From Kalmusia sp. IMI 367209 (taxonomy: Eukaryota; Ascomycota; Dothideomycetes; Pleosporales; Didymosphaeriaceae): 64,000 bases of DNA. The notes beneath the pieces were generated by a model. It had not been told where the DNA came from and did no database searches. It saw only the letters and a program-made list of their open reading frames with translations. Below, one piece after another: positions 21,720 to 31,960 of the stretch. Every line of letters starts with the position of its first letter. Position 1 is the stretch's first letter. Location: NCBI GenBank assembly GCA_027946365.1, contig JAPEUQ010000020.1, positions 186,001-250,000 of the forward strand. Direction: 5' to 3'. Made by a program: the position numbers and the translations under genes.

Positions 21720-24700
21720 ATGTAGGCCGTCGGATCCTTGACCTCCTCCAGCCCCACGGAGGATTGGCCTCCTCCAGCCCACGGAGGGGATGGCTTCCTC
21801 CAGCCCATGAACGGCTGGCCTCCTTTACCCATCAGCTACTAGCCTCCTATAGGCCGTCGGCCATCGCCTCCTCCAGCCCATGGGGGTTGGCCTCCTCCAG
21901 CCCACAGAGGGTTGGCATCCTCAAGCCCCATTGACCTCCTCCAGCCCACCGGGGGATGACCTCCTCCAGCCCATGGGGTCTCGTCTCGCCCATCAGCTAC
22001 TGCCCATCAGCTACTAGCCTCCTGTAGGCCGCCGACCATTGCCTCCTCTAGCCTATAGAGGCACGGCCTCCTCCTTAGCCTACAGAGGTGCAACGGTGTT
22101 TGCCAGTACAGCCAATCTATCCAGGAGTGCAACGGAACCAGAGCTTCGGTCATCGTGCCCTCAATTCGCAACCAGCAGCAAGCCCTCATGGGCTACTAGC
22201 AACACCCACCAATCCTCCTACCAAGTCTCGTGCGAAGGTACTCAGGCTAGTGTTTCCCAAAACCAAAGATTCGGGCTCTTCTCCAGTTGCCGCAGGTCCT
22301 CTAGCCAACGCGCCTAGTCCCTTACAAGGAGAGGCTAGACCCGTTCCCGAGGCGCTCCAACCTGCTCTTCTACCTCCTCCTGTCAAAGGAAGCTCCGTCA
22401 TCCAGGTGTCGACTTCGATCCATCAGCCCACAGAGGCATGGTCTCCTCCAGCCACAGAGGCATGGCCTCATCCAGCCCACAGAGGCCTGGTCTCCTCCTC
22501 CAGCCACAGAGGGATGGCCTTATCCAGCCCACAGAGGGATGGCCTCCTCCAGCCACAGAGGCCTGGTCTCCTCCTCCAGCCACAGAGGTCTGGTCTCCTC
22601 CTCCAGCCAGAGGCCTGGTCTCCTCCTCCAGTCCACAGAGGCATGGGCTCCTCCAGCCCACAAAGGCAAGGCTTCCTCCAGCCACAGAGGCATGGCCTCC
22701 AGTCCACAGAGACATGGACTCCTCCTCCCCCTCTTTCTCGTCCTCCTCCTAAGCTTTTTGCTACCTTCACCGTGTCTATTGGCCTCAACCTCCATCGCAA
22801 GCCCACTTCACTCCCACAACCTGCCCTCTTGCATCAAGTACGCCAGGTGCCCCTCAAGAACCCCTTGATTTCAATCTCGGTTGCGAACTCTCGGCACCTT
22901 TCCTCTACATACAAACCACAGCCTCACTATCATCAACTCGTCTTTTCTGCGCTACCTGTCGATATTTACTGACCACAAGTCATAGTCTTTCTCGTCCCCC
23001 TCCTTCTTCTTTCCTCCTCCCCTCCTCTCCTCCCGCCTCCTTCTCCTCCGCCTCCTCCGCCTCCGCCTCGTCCTCCTCCCCTCTTTCTTATCCTCCCTCT
23101 CTTTCTTATCCTCCCCTAAGCTTTTACTACCTTCACTATGTCTATTGCCTCTCAACCTCCATCATAAGCCCACTTCCTCTCCCTCTTTCTCGTCCTCCCC
23201 TCCTCTTCGTCTCCCTCCTCTTCGTCTCTCTCTCTTCGTCTCTCTCCTCTTCGTCTCTCTCCTCTTCCAACTCATTGGCCTCCTCCAGCCCATGGAGGAT
23301 GGCCTCCACAGAAGGATGGCCTCCTCCTTCAGCCCACAGAGGATGAGCTTCTCCTCGTAACTCATTGGCCTCACCCAGCCCATGGGGATTGGCCTCTCCA
23401 GCCATTCAACTACTAGCCTCCATGGCCGCGCGACCATCGCCTCTCCAGCCTATGAAGGGTCGGCCGCCTCCCTCCTCCCCTTCTCCTCATTGGCCTCCAG
23501 CCCATGGACCCCACAACAACAATTTCAGCCGAATAACAGAAGCACCACTGCGATGGCAGATCGTCCGCAGCAGAAATGGCGGACGCGCGATCTACTTTCC
23601 CATCAGCTACCAGCCTCCTGCAGGCCGCCGACCATTGCCTCCTCCAGCCCATAGAGGATGGCCTCCTCCAGCCACAGAGGCCTGGTCACCTCCTCCAGCC
23701 TACAGAGGCATGGTCTTCTCTCATCCAACCCATTGGCCTCTCCAGCCACAGAGGCATGGCCTCCTCCTTCAGCCCACAGAGGGATGGATTCTCTTTCAGC
23801 CTACAAAGGCATGACCTCCTCCAGCCCATGGAGGGTCGGCCGCCTCCTCCTCCTCCTCCTCCTCCTCCTCCTCCTCCTCATTGGCCTCCTCCAGCCCACA
23901 GAGGCATGGGCTCCTCCTCCAACCTACAGAGGCATGGCCTCATCCAGCCCACAGAGGATTGACCTCCTTTCGCGCATTAGCTACTAGCCTCCTGCGGCCC
24001 GTTGGCTTACGGTCTCTACAACTGCGAGGCGCTCCAACCTGCTCCTCTACCTCCTCCTGTCAAAGAAAGCTCCCATCATCCAGGTGTCGACTTCAATTCA
24101 TCAGCCCATACAGGCATGGCCTCACCTAGCCCACGGAGGATTGGCCCTCCTCCAGCCTATGGACCCCACAACAACAGTTTCAGCCAAATTACAGAAGCAC
24201 CACTGCGATGGCGGATCGTCCGCAGCAGAAACGGCGGACGCGCGATCTACGAGATCGCATGACCGGTGGACATAGTGACCGTAGTGTGGTCAGGGCTGGC
24301 CTCCTTTCCCCATCAGCTACTAGCCTCCTGTAGGCCGCCGACCATTGCCTACACAGGCATGGACTCCAGCCACAGAGGCCTGGTCTCCTCCAGCCCACAG
24401 AGGCATGGCCTCCTTCAGCCCACAGAAGGATGGACTCCTGCTCCAACTCATTGGCCTCCTCCAGCCCACGGAGGCATGGCCTCCTCCATCAGCCCACAGA
24501 GGGATGGTCTTCTCCTCATCCAACTTATTGGCCTCCTCCAGCCCACGGAGGATAGGCCTCCTCCATCCCACAGAGGCATGACCTCATCCATCCCACAGAG
24601 GCATGACCTCATCCAGCTCATGAACGGCTAGCCTCCTGTAGGCCGCCGACCATCGCCTCCTCCAGCCCATGAGGGGCAGCCTCCTCCTCCTCCTCCGACT

Positions 24701-25400
24701 CATTGGCCTCCTCCAGCCTACACAGGCATAGCCTCATCCAGCCACAGAGGCATGGCCTCCTCCTCCAGCCTACAGAGGCATGACCTTCTCCACCTTGCAG
24801 CATTCGGTATGTTTCCAAGCAATAGCGAACCGCATTGTGATACCATTCGTCGTCAATGTGGTAGAGAGACTGTATTCACTTCATGAGGTTCTGCTTGGAC
24901 GCGCAGAGCAGGATGAAGAAGAGCGTTCCTTCATGGCGAATGTACGAGCCCACCGAGGGTTAGCCTCACCAGCAATCCAGCTACTAGCCTCCTAGGCTGC
25001 GCGATCATCGCCTCCTCCGGCCCACAGAGGGCTGGCCTCCTCCAGCCTACAGAGGCATGGCCTCCTTCAGCCCACAGAAGGAAGGACTCCTCCTCCAACT
25101 CATTGGCCCCCTCGGAGGCATGGCCTCACCCAGCCCACGGGGGATTGGCCTCCTCCAGCCTACAGAGGCATGATCTCACCAGCCATTCAACTACTAGCCT
25201 CCTAGGCTGCGCGATCATCGCCACCTCCAGCCCACAGAGGCATGGGCTCCTCCTATAGCCTACAGAGGCATGGCATCGTCCAGCCACAGAGGGATGGCCT
25301 CCTCCAGTCACAGAAGCATGGCCTCATCCAGCCCACAGAGGGTTGACCTCCTCTCGCGCATCAGCTACTAGCCTCCTGTGGCGCGTTGGCTCACGGCCTC
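21720..25400. repeat. Minisatellite province, core GGCCTCCTCCAGCCCACAGA
   Basis: About 3.7 kb built from units of roughly 22-27 bp, consensus GCCTCCTCCAGCCCACAGAGGCATG, more than one hundred degenerate copies. It is interrupted by longer modules that are themselves repeated: CATCAGCTACTAGCCTCCTG with TAGGCCGCCGACCATCGCC (at least six times); a 93-bp module at 23502 and 24158; a module around CTCCAACCTGCTC at 22350 and 24025; and one around CTAAGCTTTTTGCTACCTTC at 22748 and 23116. CTC-triplet runs occur at 23015-23070 and 23840-23880. The 294-codon plus frame at 22088-22972 is mostly translated repeat. Its first hundred residues are more ordinary but match nothing I know. Confidence 0.85.
23502..24250. 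repeat. Dispersed direct repeat pair, 93 bp
   Basis: ATGGACCCCACAACAACA through CACCACTGCGATGGC and CGGACGCGCGATCTAC occurs at 23502-23594 and at 24158-24250 with few differences, inside the minisatellite province. It is the best-conserved non-satellite module there. Confidence 0.85.
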
Positions 25401-25679
25401 TACAACTGCGTGAACGGCTGCGTTGGCTGCTTCTACCGAGACGCCTACTCTCTTCCAGGTCTTGGCAGGTTTCTCATCAAGGGGACCTAGATTCTCTACA
25501 AGCACACTCTCACAGGGCCCCTCGTGCCGGAGTCGCCTCGGTAGCATTTACTACACTACAGAGCGACTGGCACTCCCCAGTGGTGACTTGGGACACACGA
25601 GCAGAGCAATCGCTGCGTGAGGAAGCTTGTGTGGAGAAGAAACATGGCCCATGTGTGCACGAGTACTACAGCCCTTCGC

Positions 25680-26290
25680 ATACACGATGCAGACCAGTTC
25701 TACAAGTCAACAGACATTTCTCATTGGATGCTACGACTTCATGCGCCATCGCTTCTTTCAAAGATGCAACGCGCCAACAGGGAGGGGGACAAAGCACCCA
25801 AAGCATCCAAAGCACCAAAGCACCCAAAGCACTGCGCGCGTCGCATCGCTCGAGCGCTTGTCGCGACCGTTTTGTTCAGCCCCGCCCAATTTCGCGGACC
25901 AGATCTGCCCCTCGCGCAGCCCGGACGCCAACGCAGCTGCTGCTGGCGCGCGACAAAGATCTTCAGCAGGCAAGCCTCGACACCACACCGAAATGCAGCC
26001 TACAAGTCAGCAAACATTTCTCACTGGATGCTACGACTTCATGCGCCATTGCTCCTCTGAAAGATGCAACACGCCAACAGGAGGGTGCGCGTCGCATCAC
26101 TCGAGCGCTGCTCACAAGCATTGTGTCCTGCCCCGCCCATTTCCGTCGGACCTCCCGCAGCCCGGACGGCGACCCCAGGAGTGATGGTGAGAATGAAGGT
26201 GCCACCCTCCGCGATTGCCTGTTCAGCTGCTCTGGAGCGCGACAAACATTCTCGGCAGGCAAGCCTGGACACCCCACCCCTGCACGTGTA
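25680..26290. repeat. Tandem duplication of about 290 bp with a 65-bp core module
   Basis: CATTTCTCATTGGATGCTACG through GACTTCATGCGCCAT and AAGATGCAACGCGCCAACAG is at 25702-25785 and again at 26010-26080. Each copy is followed by GCGCGTCGCATCGCTCGAGC, a CCCCGCCCATTTC segment, CCCGCAGCCCGGACGG-type sequence and GCGCGACAAAGATCTTCAGC-type sequence. Both forward frames stay open across the duplication (327 and 185 codons). I regard these as consequences of the repeat. Confidence 0.8.
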
Positions 26291-26611
26291 CTGCCAAGCC
26301 AACAACCGAAACTTCATACGGGATGACGAAATGGCAACGCTCCCAAAAGGCGCTACTACAAAGCAGGCCCAGGCCGCTGCTGGACATGGCTACTTGCAGT
26401 GGGATCGTTTCTTTAGCTACCGTTGAAATGATCATCACACGAGTATGTGTGCAAGCTGCACGAAGAGGGACGTGGAGTGGGCGACCACGGTCTGTGGTAC
26501 AACTGTGGTAACACCAGGCGCAGAGATTGAAACCCTCCTTTTTTTCTCCGTGTCGCAATCAAAGCCTCTTAACACACCCACCTGACAAGCTCGCTCTTCC
26601 ATCTCGACAAA

Positions 26612-27637
26612 ATGAGAGACCTTGACAACGAGCCCTCTGACGCAGCAACCTCTTCAGACGTCGATAGGAACCTCCAAATCCTTGCCAACATTGCACATGG
26701 CTACCGAGGAGCTCTTCCTTCTTCTGGCCTATTTCATGTATTCGAAGATCGACTAAAGCAAGATGTCGAGAAGGCTTTGAACCAACAAGTTACGCCCATC
26801 TGGCTCCGAGAGTCTATGAGCCTGTCATGCTCATGCTTTTCCTTTGGCATCCAGGAGCGTGTATATTTGCACGGCCCACAATCATGCTCCTGGATAGTAA
26901 GGGAGTTGATGCATTTTGCTCTCGTAAAGAAACCTCTGTCGATCGAGAAGGTCAAAGGGATATTGAGGCCTTTTAACATTTCCGACGCGCAGACCGAGGA
27001 GACGATACCGAACTTGTTGTGCTGTCACACTGACCCAGATAACGTCCTCTTCCACAGGGCGAACATTTGCGATCAGAAAGCTGCTCAAGTTGAGCCTTCC
27101 TTCAACGATGCTGTCAGTCATGTTGAACCTTCTTGGTTTCTACCCGAAGTATGGTGTCCACGTTCCGACCTGGTACTGGTCAATGCGAGGAGCAGATCGA
27201 TGCCAAAATGTGATCGTCGTTTTAGACCCGCAAGCATGGGCGAAGTCGTGTCTGCACTTGCACAACAATTCGATACACGCTTCTGGGGTCCAATGGGCGT
27301 AAAGCGCCGGTACGAGACGCTTAGAGAACAAGTGCTCTCTGGCAGGACCAGCGACCTTAGCGAAGAGCTGGCTACAAAAATTCGTCAAGCGATACCGAAG
27401 AGAGAGGACGTAGGGCACGACTTTCTTGTGAAGGTTTACATCAAATGTGGCGAAGTGACTACAAAGGAGGTGGACTGGGCGCCGTATCCAGAGCTTCAAC
27501 AGGAAGGGAAAAACTTCAGCCACACCGAATTGAGGACCTGCATCAGTCACAAACCTTGTTTCGTTCCCCTGCACGACATTCAAGGCAGTACTAAGTATCG
27601 GTTTCATCACAATCTCTCCAAATGTTTCGTTTGGTGA
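26612..27637 (+). CDS. Hypothetical protein, 341 aa, single exon
   Basis: The ATG at 26612 has an A-rich context (CGACAAAATG) and follows a pyrimidine-rich leader with a T run (26538-26605), typical of fungal promoters. The 341-residue product has balanced composition with charged helices (ETLREQVLSGRTSDLSEELA, KIRQAIPKREDVGHDF), a cysteine-rich patch near residue 70 (LSCSCFSFGIQE) and no signal peptide, membrane segment or repeat. I recognise no domain. The frame ends 14 bp before an inverted copy of the 65-bp module found at 25.8 and 26.1 kb, so the natural C-terminus may have been altered by that insertion or may lie in a further exon. It could be a decayed gene. Confidence 0.5.
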   Translation: MRDLDNEPSDAATSSDVDRNLQILANIAHGYRGALPSSGLFHVFEDRLKQDVEKALNQQVTPIWLRESMSLSCSCFSFGIQERVYLHGPQSCSWIVRELMHFALVKKPLSIEKVKGILRPFNISDAQTEETIPNLLCCHTDPDNVLFHRANICDQKAAQVEPSFNDAVSHVEPSWFLPEVWCPRSDLVLVNARSRSMPKCDRRFRPASMGEVVSALAQQFDTRFWGPMGVKRRYETLREQVLSGRTSDLSEELATKIRQAIPKREDVGHDFLVKVYIKCGEVTTKEVDWAPYPELQQEGKNFSHTELRTCISHKPCFVPLHDIQGSTKYRFHHNLSKCFVW

Positions 27638-28894
27638 TTGAAGTACACTCGATTTCGGTCCGATGGTGGGGCAGGACACGCTTTGTGGGCAGCGCTCGAG
27701 CGATGCGACGCGCACCTGCCGAGATCTTTTTCAACAGTTTTCTGTCGATGGCTCCGTCTGGGATACTTCTTCCACCTTTCACTTTTCTTAATGCTGATAG
27801 GGACGAGAGTTTCTATATAGTTGAAAAACGGCTAAACAGGCTCTTATGGTTGAATGATCTCGTCAAGGTGCAAAAAGTGCTGATGGCTTGGGCTCGAATG
27901 CGGGGAGGCCGGCTAATTCTCGGAACGGTCGACTCCGCAACCCGACCTGGAGCTGGCGGGCCCGTTCGAAGATGGTTCCCGTCTCCAGGATGTACTAACT
28001 TTGGCAGCGGGAACAAGTTAACCTTTAGCATCGAGCCGACCCACCTCTCCGCCGCTAGCGAACGCGCATGTACACCGGACCGCCTCGCCATCACCGCCCA
28101 ACGCGTCCCACCCGTGTCGAACCGTCAACGAGATCCGCAATCAGAGATGGAGTGAACTGCCCTGGTGCAGCTCTACATACCTCGCCCTTGTCGGGCTCTT
28201 CAGCTTCTCTGTCGCCGTTACATGAGCGCTACGCTCGCGTCCGTCAATGGCGCGACTGGCTCTGCTCCGTTCCCTCAGAAACCTGCCACTCCCTCGGGAA
28301 CATTCCAGGTCCCTCGTAAGCAAGGTTGTGTTGCACTTGTTTCGCGACACGGACCTATCTACAACGTGATACAGAAGGAGTCATTTCCTGCGATAACAGC
28401 TCGGCCGAGGGACGTAGTAAGGGGCCGTGGGGTCTTCTTGGCCAAACCAAGGGAGACCTAGGCAGATCTCAGAGTCATATGGATCTGCTACACAAAAGGG
28501 ATTGTCCGAAGCTGCTTCCAACCTCACGAGTCGGACAGTTCCAACTCCGCAACGGTAGTACCGTGCGTTCTCACTTGATCGCAGCCATGGCCAACAAACA
28601 GTCTAGTTGGGCGACGAGCACAGCTCATTTGATTACCACTACCACTACACTACCTAAGTTCTAAACCTTGCAATTGTGTAGAAAACGACGGGAAGGCTGG
28701 CCTCGCAAAAACCTCACGGGCATTTCCGCAAAACTTGAGTTCGGAACCCGCGAGAGGGAGGTCTGGCGACGCGTGATACGTGCTCCGCCGGTTCGTGATG
28801 AACTGATCTTGAAGTCTGAAGAGCCAGTCTAAGAACGCGGCTTGCGATGGCTGCTCTGGATGTTCAATCCAACGTCCACCAACAACTCGTGGAT
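27638..28894. other. Inverted copy of the 65-bp module, then unassigned sequence
   Basis: 27650-27715 is the reverse complement of the GCGCGTCGCATCGCTCGAGC module seen at 25.84 and 26.09 kb. Downstream, a plus frame (27622-28155) and GTACTAACTTTGGCAG at about 27992-28007 (branch site and acceptor consensus) suggest fragments of a spliced gene, but I could not find a matching donor and coherent frames. Confidence 0.4.
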
Positions 28895-29179
28895 TTATTG
28901 TGTCGACGATTCGCTGGGCTTTCTTCGACCATGGTTTCCCTTCGAAATATCTCTCATGGAAACCCTCAGTATCCTTGCAGACACAGCCATCGATTTCCTA
29001 AAGAATTCCTTCATCGAGATCGTCGTGAGTCTGTTCGTCGGCTCTTTGCGAGGAGGAAGTGGACGTGAACGGCGTATCGGAGGTTCGTTGTAAACGGTCG
29101 GAAGCGGAGTCGTTTGCATTGCGATAACAAGCTCAACCGCGAGCGCCTTGACATCTGATTCATTCAACTCGTCATCCAC
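28895..29179 (-). CDS. Possible small protein, 94 aa, uncertain
   Basis: The minus frame reads MDDELNESDVKALAVELVIA, then TTPLPTVYNEPPI and a Lys/Arg-rich C-terminus with KEFFRKSMAVSARILRVSMR. The start ATG is at 29179. Composition is protein-like and acidic then basic, but no domain is recognisable and overlapping plus frames of similar length exist. It may be an exon of a larger lost gene. Confidence 0.25.
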   Translation of the reverse strand: MDDELNESDVKALAVELVIAMQTTPLPTVYNEPPIRRSRPLPPRKEPTNRLTTISMKEFFRKSMAVSARILRVSMRDISKGNHGRRKPSESSTQ

Positions 29180-29849
29180 GTAAAGACTCGGATTCAGACT
29201 GACCTGAAGTTTCCGCCAAACGCGTCACCCGAGCGCTTCCGGCGACATCGTCGGCAATCCCGACTTCTTCGCATCATGATTTCAGGAGACTGCGAAATGA
29301 ATCTAGACGCTGGCCGATAGGGTTCCTGTTGATGATGTCGGAATCAGAAATGCTGGACATTGTTGACGAAACAGCGCGAAGCGCAAAGCAACACCGCGGA
29401 ACGCGATGCAAAGCGCAGGGTTGACAACATGGAACCCTGCGATGCACACGTGCTGTGAAAGAGAACAAGGGTGGAAGGAGTACATGCGTTCATGCTGTGC
29501 TGTGTGGGCAATCCAGTTTGCTCTCCGTCGCGCTGGAGATGTTTTTCTCAAGTGGCGCGTGGTGCGGGGATCCGCCTGGTCTTGGCATGGCCGCGGCGCG
29601 CTTTGCGACTCCCGAGCGACAAAACGCAACAGTCCTGTCACCAGGAGCTAGGACTGTATTTCTGAGCCGCAAACTCTCTCACTCCCAGCTCTCCAAGGCA
29701 TCGCATCCCTCCTATTGTTGCTCACACGCTCTTCACTCCTCCTGCATGCGCTCAGCAGCACTCGCGCTTCCTCGATACGCTCGGCACTCGCACATCCTCG
29801 ATACGCTCAGCACTCGCGATACGCCCTCTCACTTGCATGCGCATACCAA

Positions 29850-29946
29850 GTCCTCTTCGAGTACGATCCTCCTCATCGAGTACGACCCTCAGTGCGACCC
29901 TCCGCATCGAGTACGACCCTCCTCATCGAGTACGACCCTCATCGAA
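29850..29946. repeat. Short tandem repeat, CGAGTACGACCCTCCTCAT
   Basis: About five units of 19 bp, preceded by CTCAGCACTCGCGATACGC-type repeats from 29750. 29180-29750 and 29947-30189 contain no gene I can support. Confidence 0.8.
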
Positions 29947-30189
29947 ACAAGGCGCATTAAATGATCGTTGAACGCACATCGCATGAGGGTCACATCAGCG
30001 AGGATATCTCCAGATACGCGGTAAAGCCGGGCGCATCACCCCTAAAACGCAGGGGAGCAGGCGCTGGAGCATGAGCAAGACGCGGCGGTAGCTGGTCGAG
30101 TTGGTGATGGATTCGGAGCAGGCACACCGCAATCAACGAAGCAGTTTGCGGGAGCAGAGAGATGAAACGAGTCACAATGATGGACGAGT

Positions 30190-30357
30190 CACAGAGATCA
30201 CCAGGCACAGAGATCACCAGTCACAGAGATCACCAGTCACAGAGATCACCAGTCACAGAGATCACCAGTCACAGAGATCACCAGTCACAGAGATCACCAG
30301 TCACAGAGATCACCAGTCACAGAGATCACCAGTCACAGAGATCACCAGTCACAGAGA
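30190..30357. repeat. Near-perfect 16-bp tandem array
   Basis: CACAGAGATCACCAGT repeated about ten and a half times with essentially one variant (GGCACAG at the second unit). Because 16 is not a multiple of three, all forward frames cycle through the same peptide. Such homogeneity implies recent slippage or unequal exchange. Confidence 0.95.
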
Positions 30358-30559
30358 TGAACAAGTGCACAGAGCACTTACTCGGCGCACCACACAAAAG
30401 TCGGAAGTTCAAAACTACGTCAGGCAAGGACACATTTGCGCTGACAGTGGACCCATACTGCGGAGGAAGGGGGGGAAGGAGGAGGACCAAAAGCGGCCGC
30501 CAGGCGTGCGTCCCCCCCTCTCGCAACTCATCGGAATGTGTCGTCCCAAGCCGCCGTCA

Positions 30560-31960
30560 CGTCAACGATAAGAAACTTGCTTGCCAATGGGAGACAGGAC
30601 TGTTCACCCACAGTCGCAGCAAAACCCTTGCTGCAGATGCGCTGCAAAACGATACTAATGGTTCGGGGATGTTTGGAGATGATGCCGCCTGGGCACACAA
30701 CCTCGCAACTCAACAGAATGCGTTGTCTCAAGCCACCATCACGTCGACGATCGAAAACTTGCTTGCATATGCAGAAGAATTCGTTCACTTACAATCACAG
30801 TAGAACCCCTGGTGCGGATGCGCTGCAAAACGTTCCTAATGGTTCGGGGAAGTTCAGAGATGATGCCGCCTGGGCATGACAACCTCGTTGTCTCAGGCCA
30901 CTATCACGTTGATGACAATCTGTTCACTCATAGTCGCAGTAAACCCCTGCTGCGGATGCGCTGCAAAACGTTCCTAATGGCTCGGGGAAGTTCGACGACA
31001 AGTCATTTGCCTGCACATGCGGAACAATCTGCTCACAATCTGTTCACTCACGGTCGCAGCAAACCCTTTTGCCTGCATATGCAGACGTTCCCAATGGTTC
31101 GGAGAAGTTCGGATGCCGCCTGGGCACAGCAACCTCAACAGAATTTACTGTCTCGAGCCCCTGGTGCGGATGTACCGCAAAATGTTCCTGAAGGTTCGGG
31201 AATGTTCGACGATAGGTGATTAGGCTGCAAAACCCTGGTGCGGATGCGCAGTAAAACGTTCCCAATGGTTCGCAACTCAACAGAATTTGTTGTCTCAAGC
31301 CACCATCACGTTGATGATAAGACACTTGCATGCACATGCAGAACAATTTGTTCAATCATGGTCGCAGCAAAGCCCCTGGTGCGGATGCACCGCAAAACGT
31401 TCCCAATGGTTCATTCGGTGATATGCCTGCACATGCAGAACAACTTATTCACTCACGGTCGCAGCAAAACCCTGGTGCGGATGCGTTGCAACACGTTCCC
31501 AATGGCTCGGAGATGTTCGACGATAATTCATTTGCCTGCACATGCGGAACAGTTTATTCACTCACAGTCGCAGCCAACCCTTGCTGCAGACGCACTGCAA
31601 AACATGCTCAATGGTGATTTGCCTGCACATGCGGAACAATTTGTTGACTCACAGTCGCAGCAAAACCCCTGGTGCGGATGCGCTGTAGTACGTTCCTAAT
31701 GGTTCGTTCGGGGATGTTCGATGACAAGTGATTTTTGTCTGCGCATGCGGAACAATTTGTTGACTCACGGTCGCAGCAAAACCCCTTTTGCGGATGCGCC
31801 GCGAAACGTTCCCAATGGCTCGGGGAAGTTCGACGATAGGTGATTTCCCTGCACATGCGGAACAATTTGTTCCCTCACAGTCGCATCGAAACCCCAGTGC
31901 GGATGCGCCGCGAAATGTTCCCAATGGTTCGGGGAAGTCGGAAGATGATGGAGCCCGAGC
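30560..31960. repeat. Minisatellite with 87-117 bp units, about a dozen copies
   Basis: Units read GCACATGCGGAACAATTTGT, TCACTCACAGTCGCAGCAAA, CCCCTGGTGCGGATGCGC, AAAACGTTCCCAATGGTTCG and a variable GGGAAGTTCGACGATAGG spacer. Unit starts near 31331, 31432, 31538, 31625, 31742 and 31851 show the changing length. 31961-32240 has a short (AC)n stretch and no gene. Confidence 0.85.

Noticed and set aside
22088..22972. 294-codon plus frame as a proline-rich protein
   Set aside because: Most of it is translated minisatellite; without homology or transcript evidence the open frame is expected by chance from the repeat.
30190..30357. CRISPR array
   Set aside because: Units are contiguous with no spacers, and the DNA is fungal.
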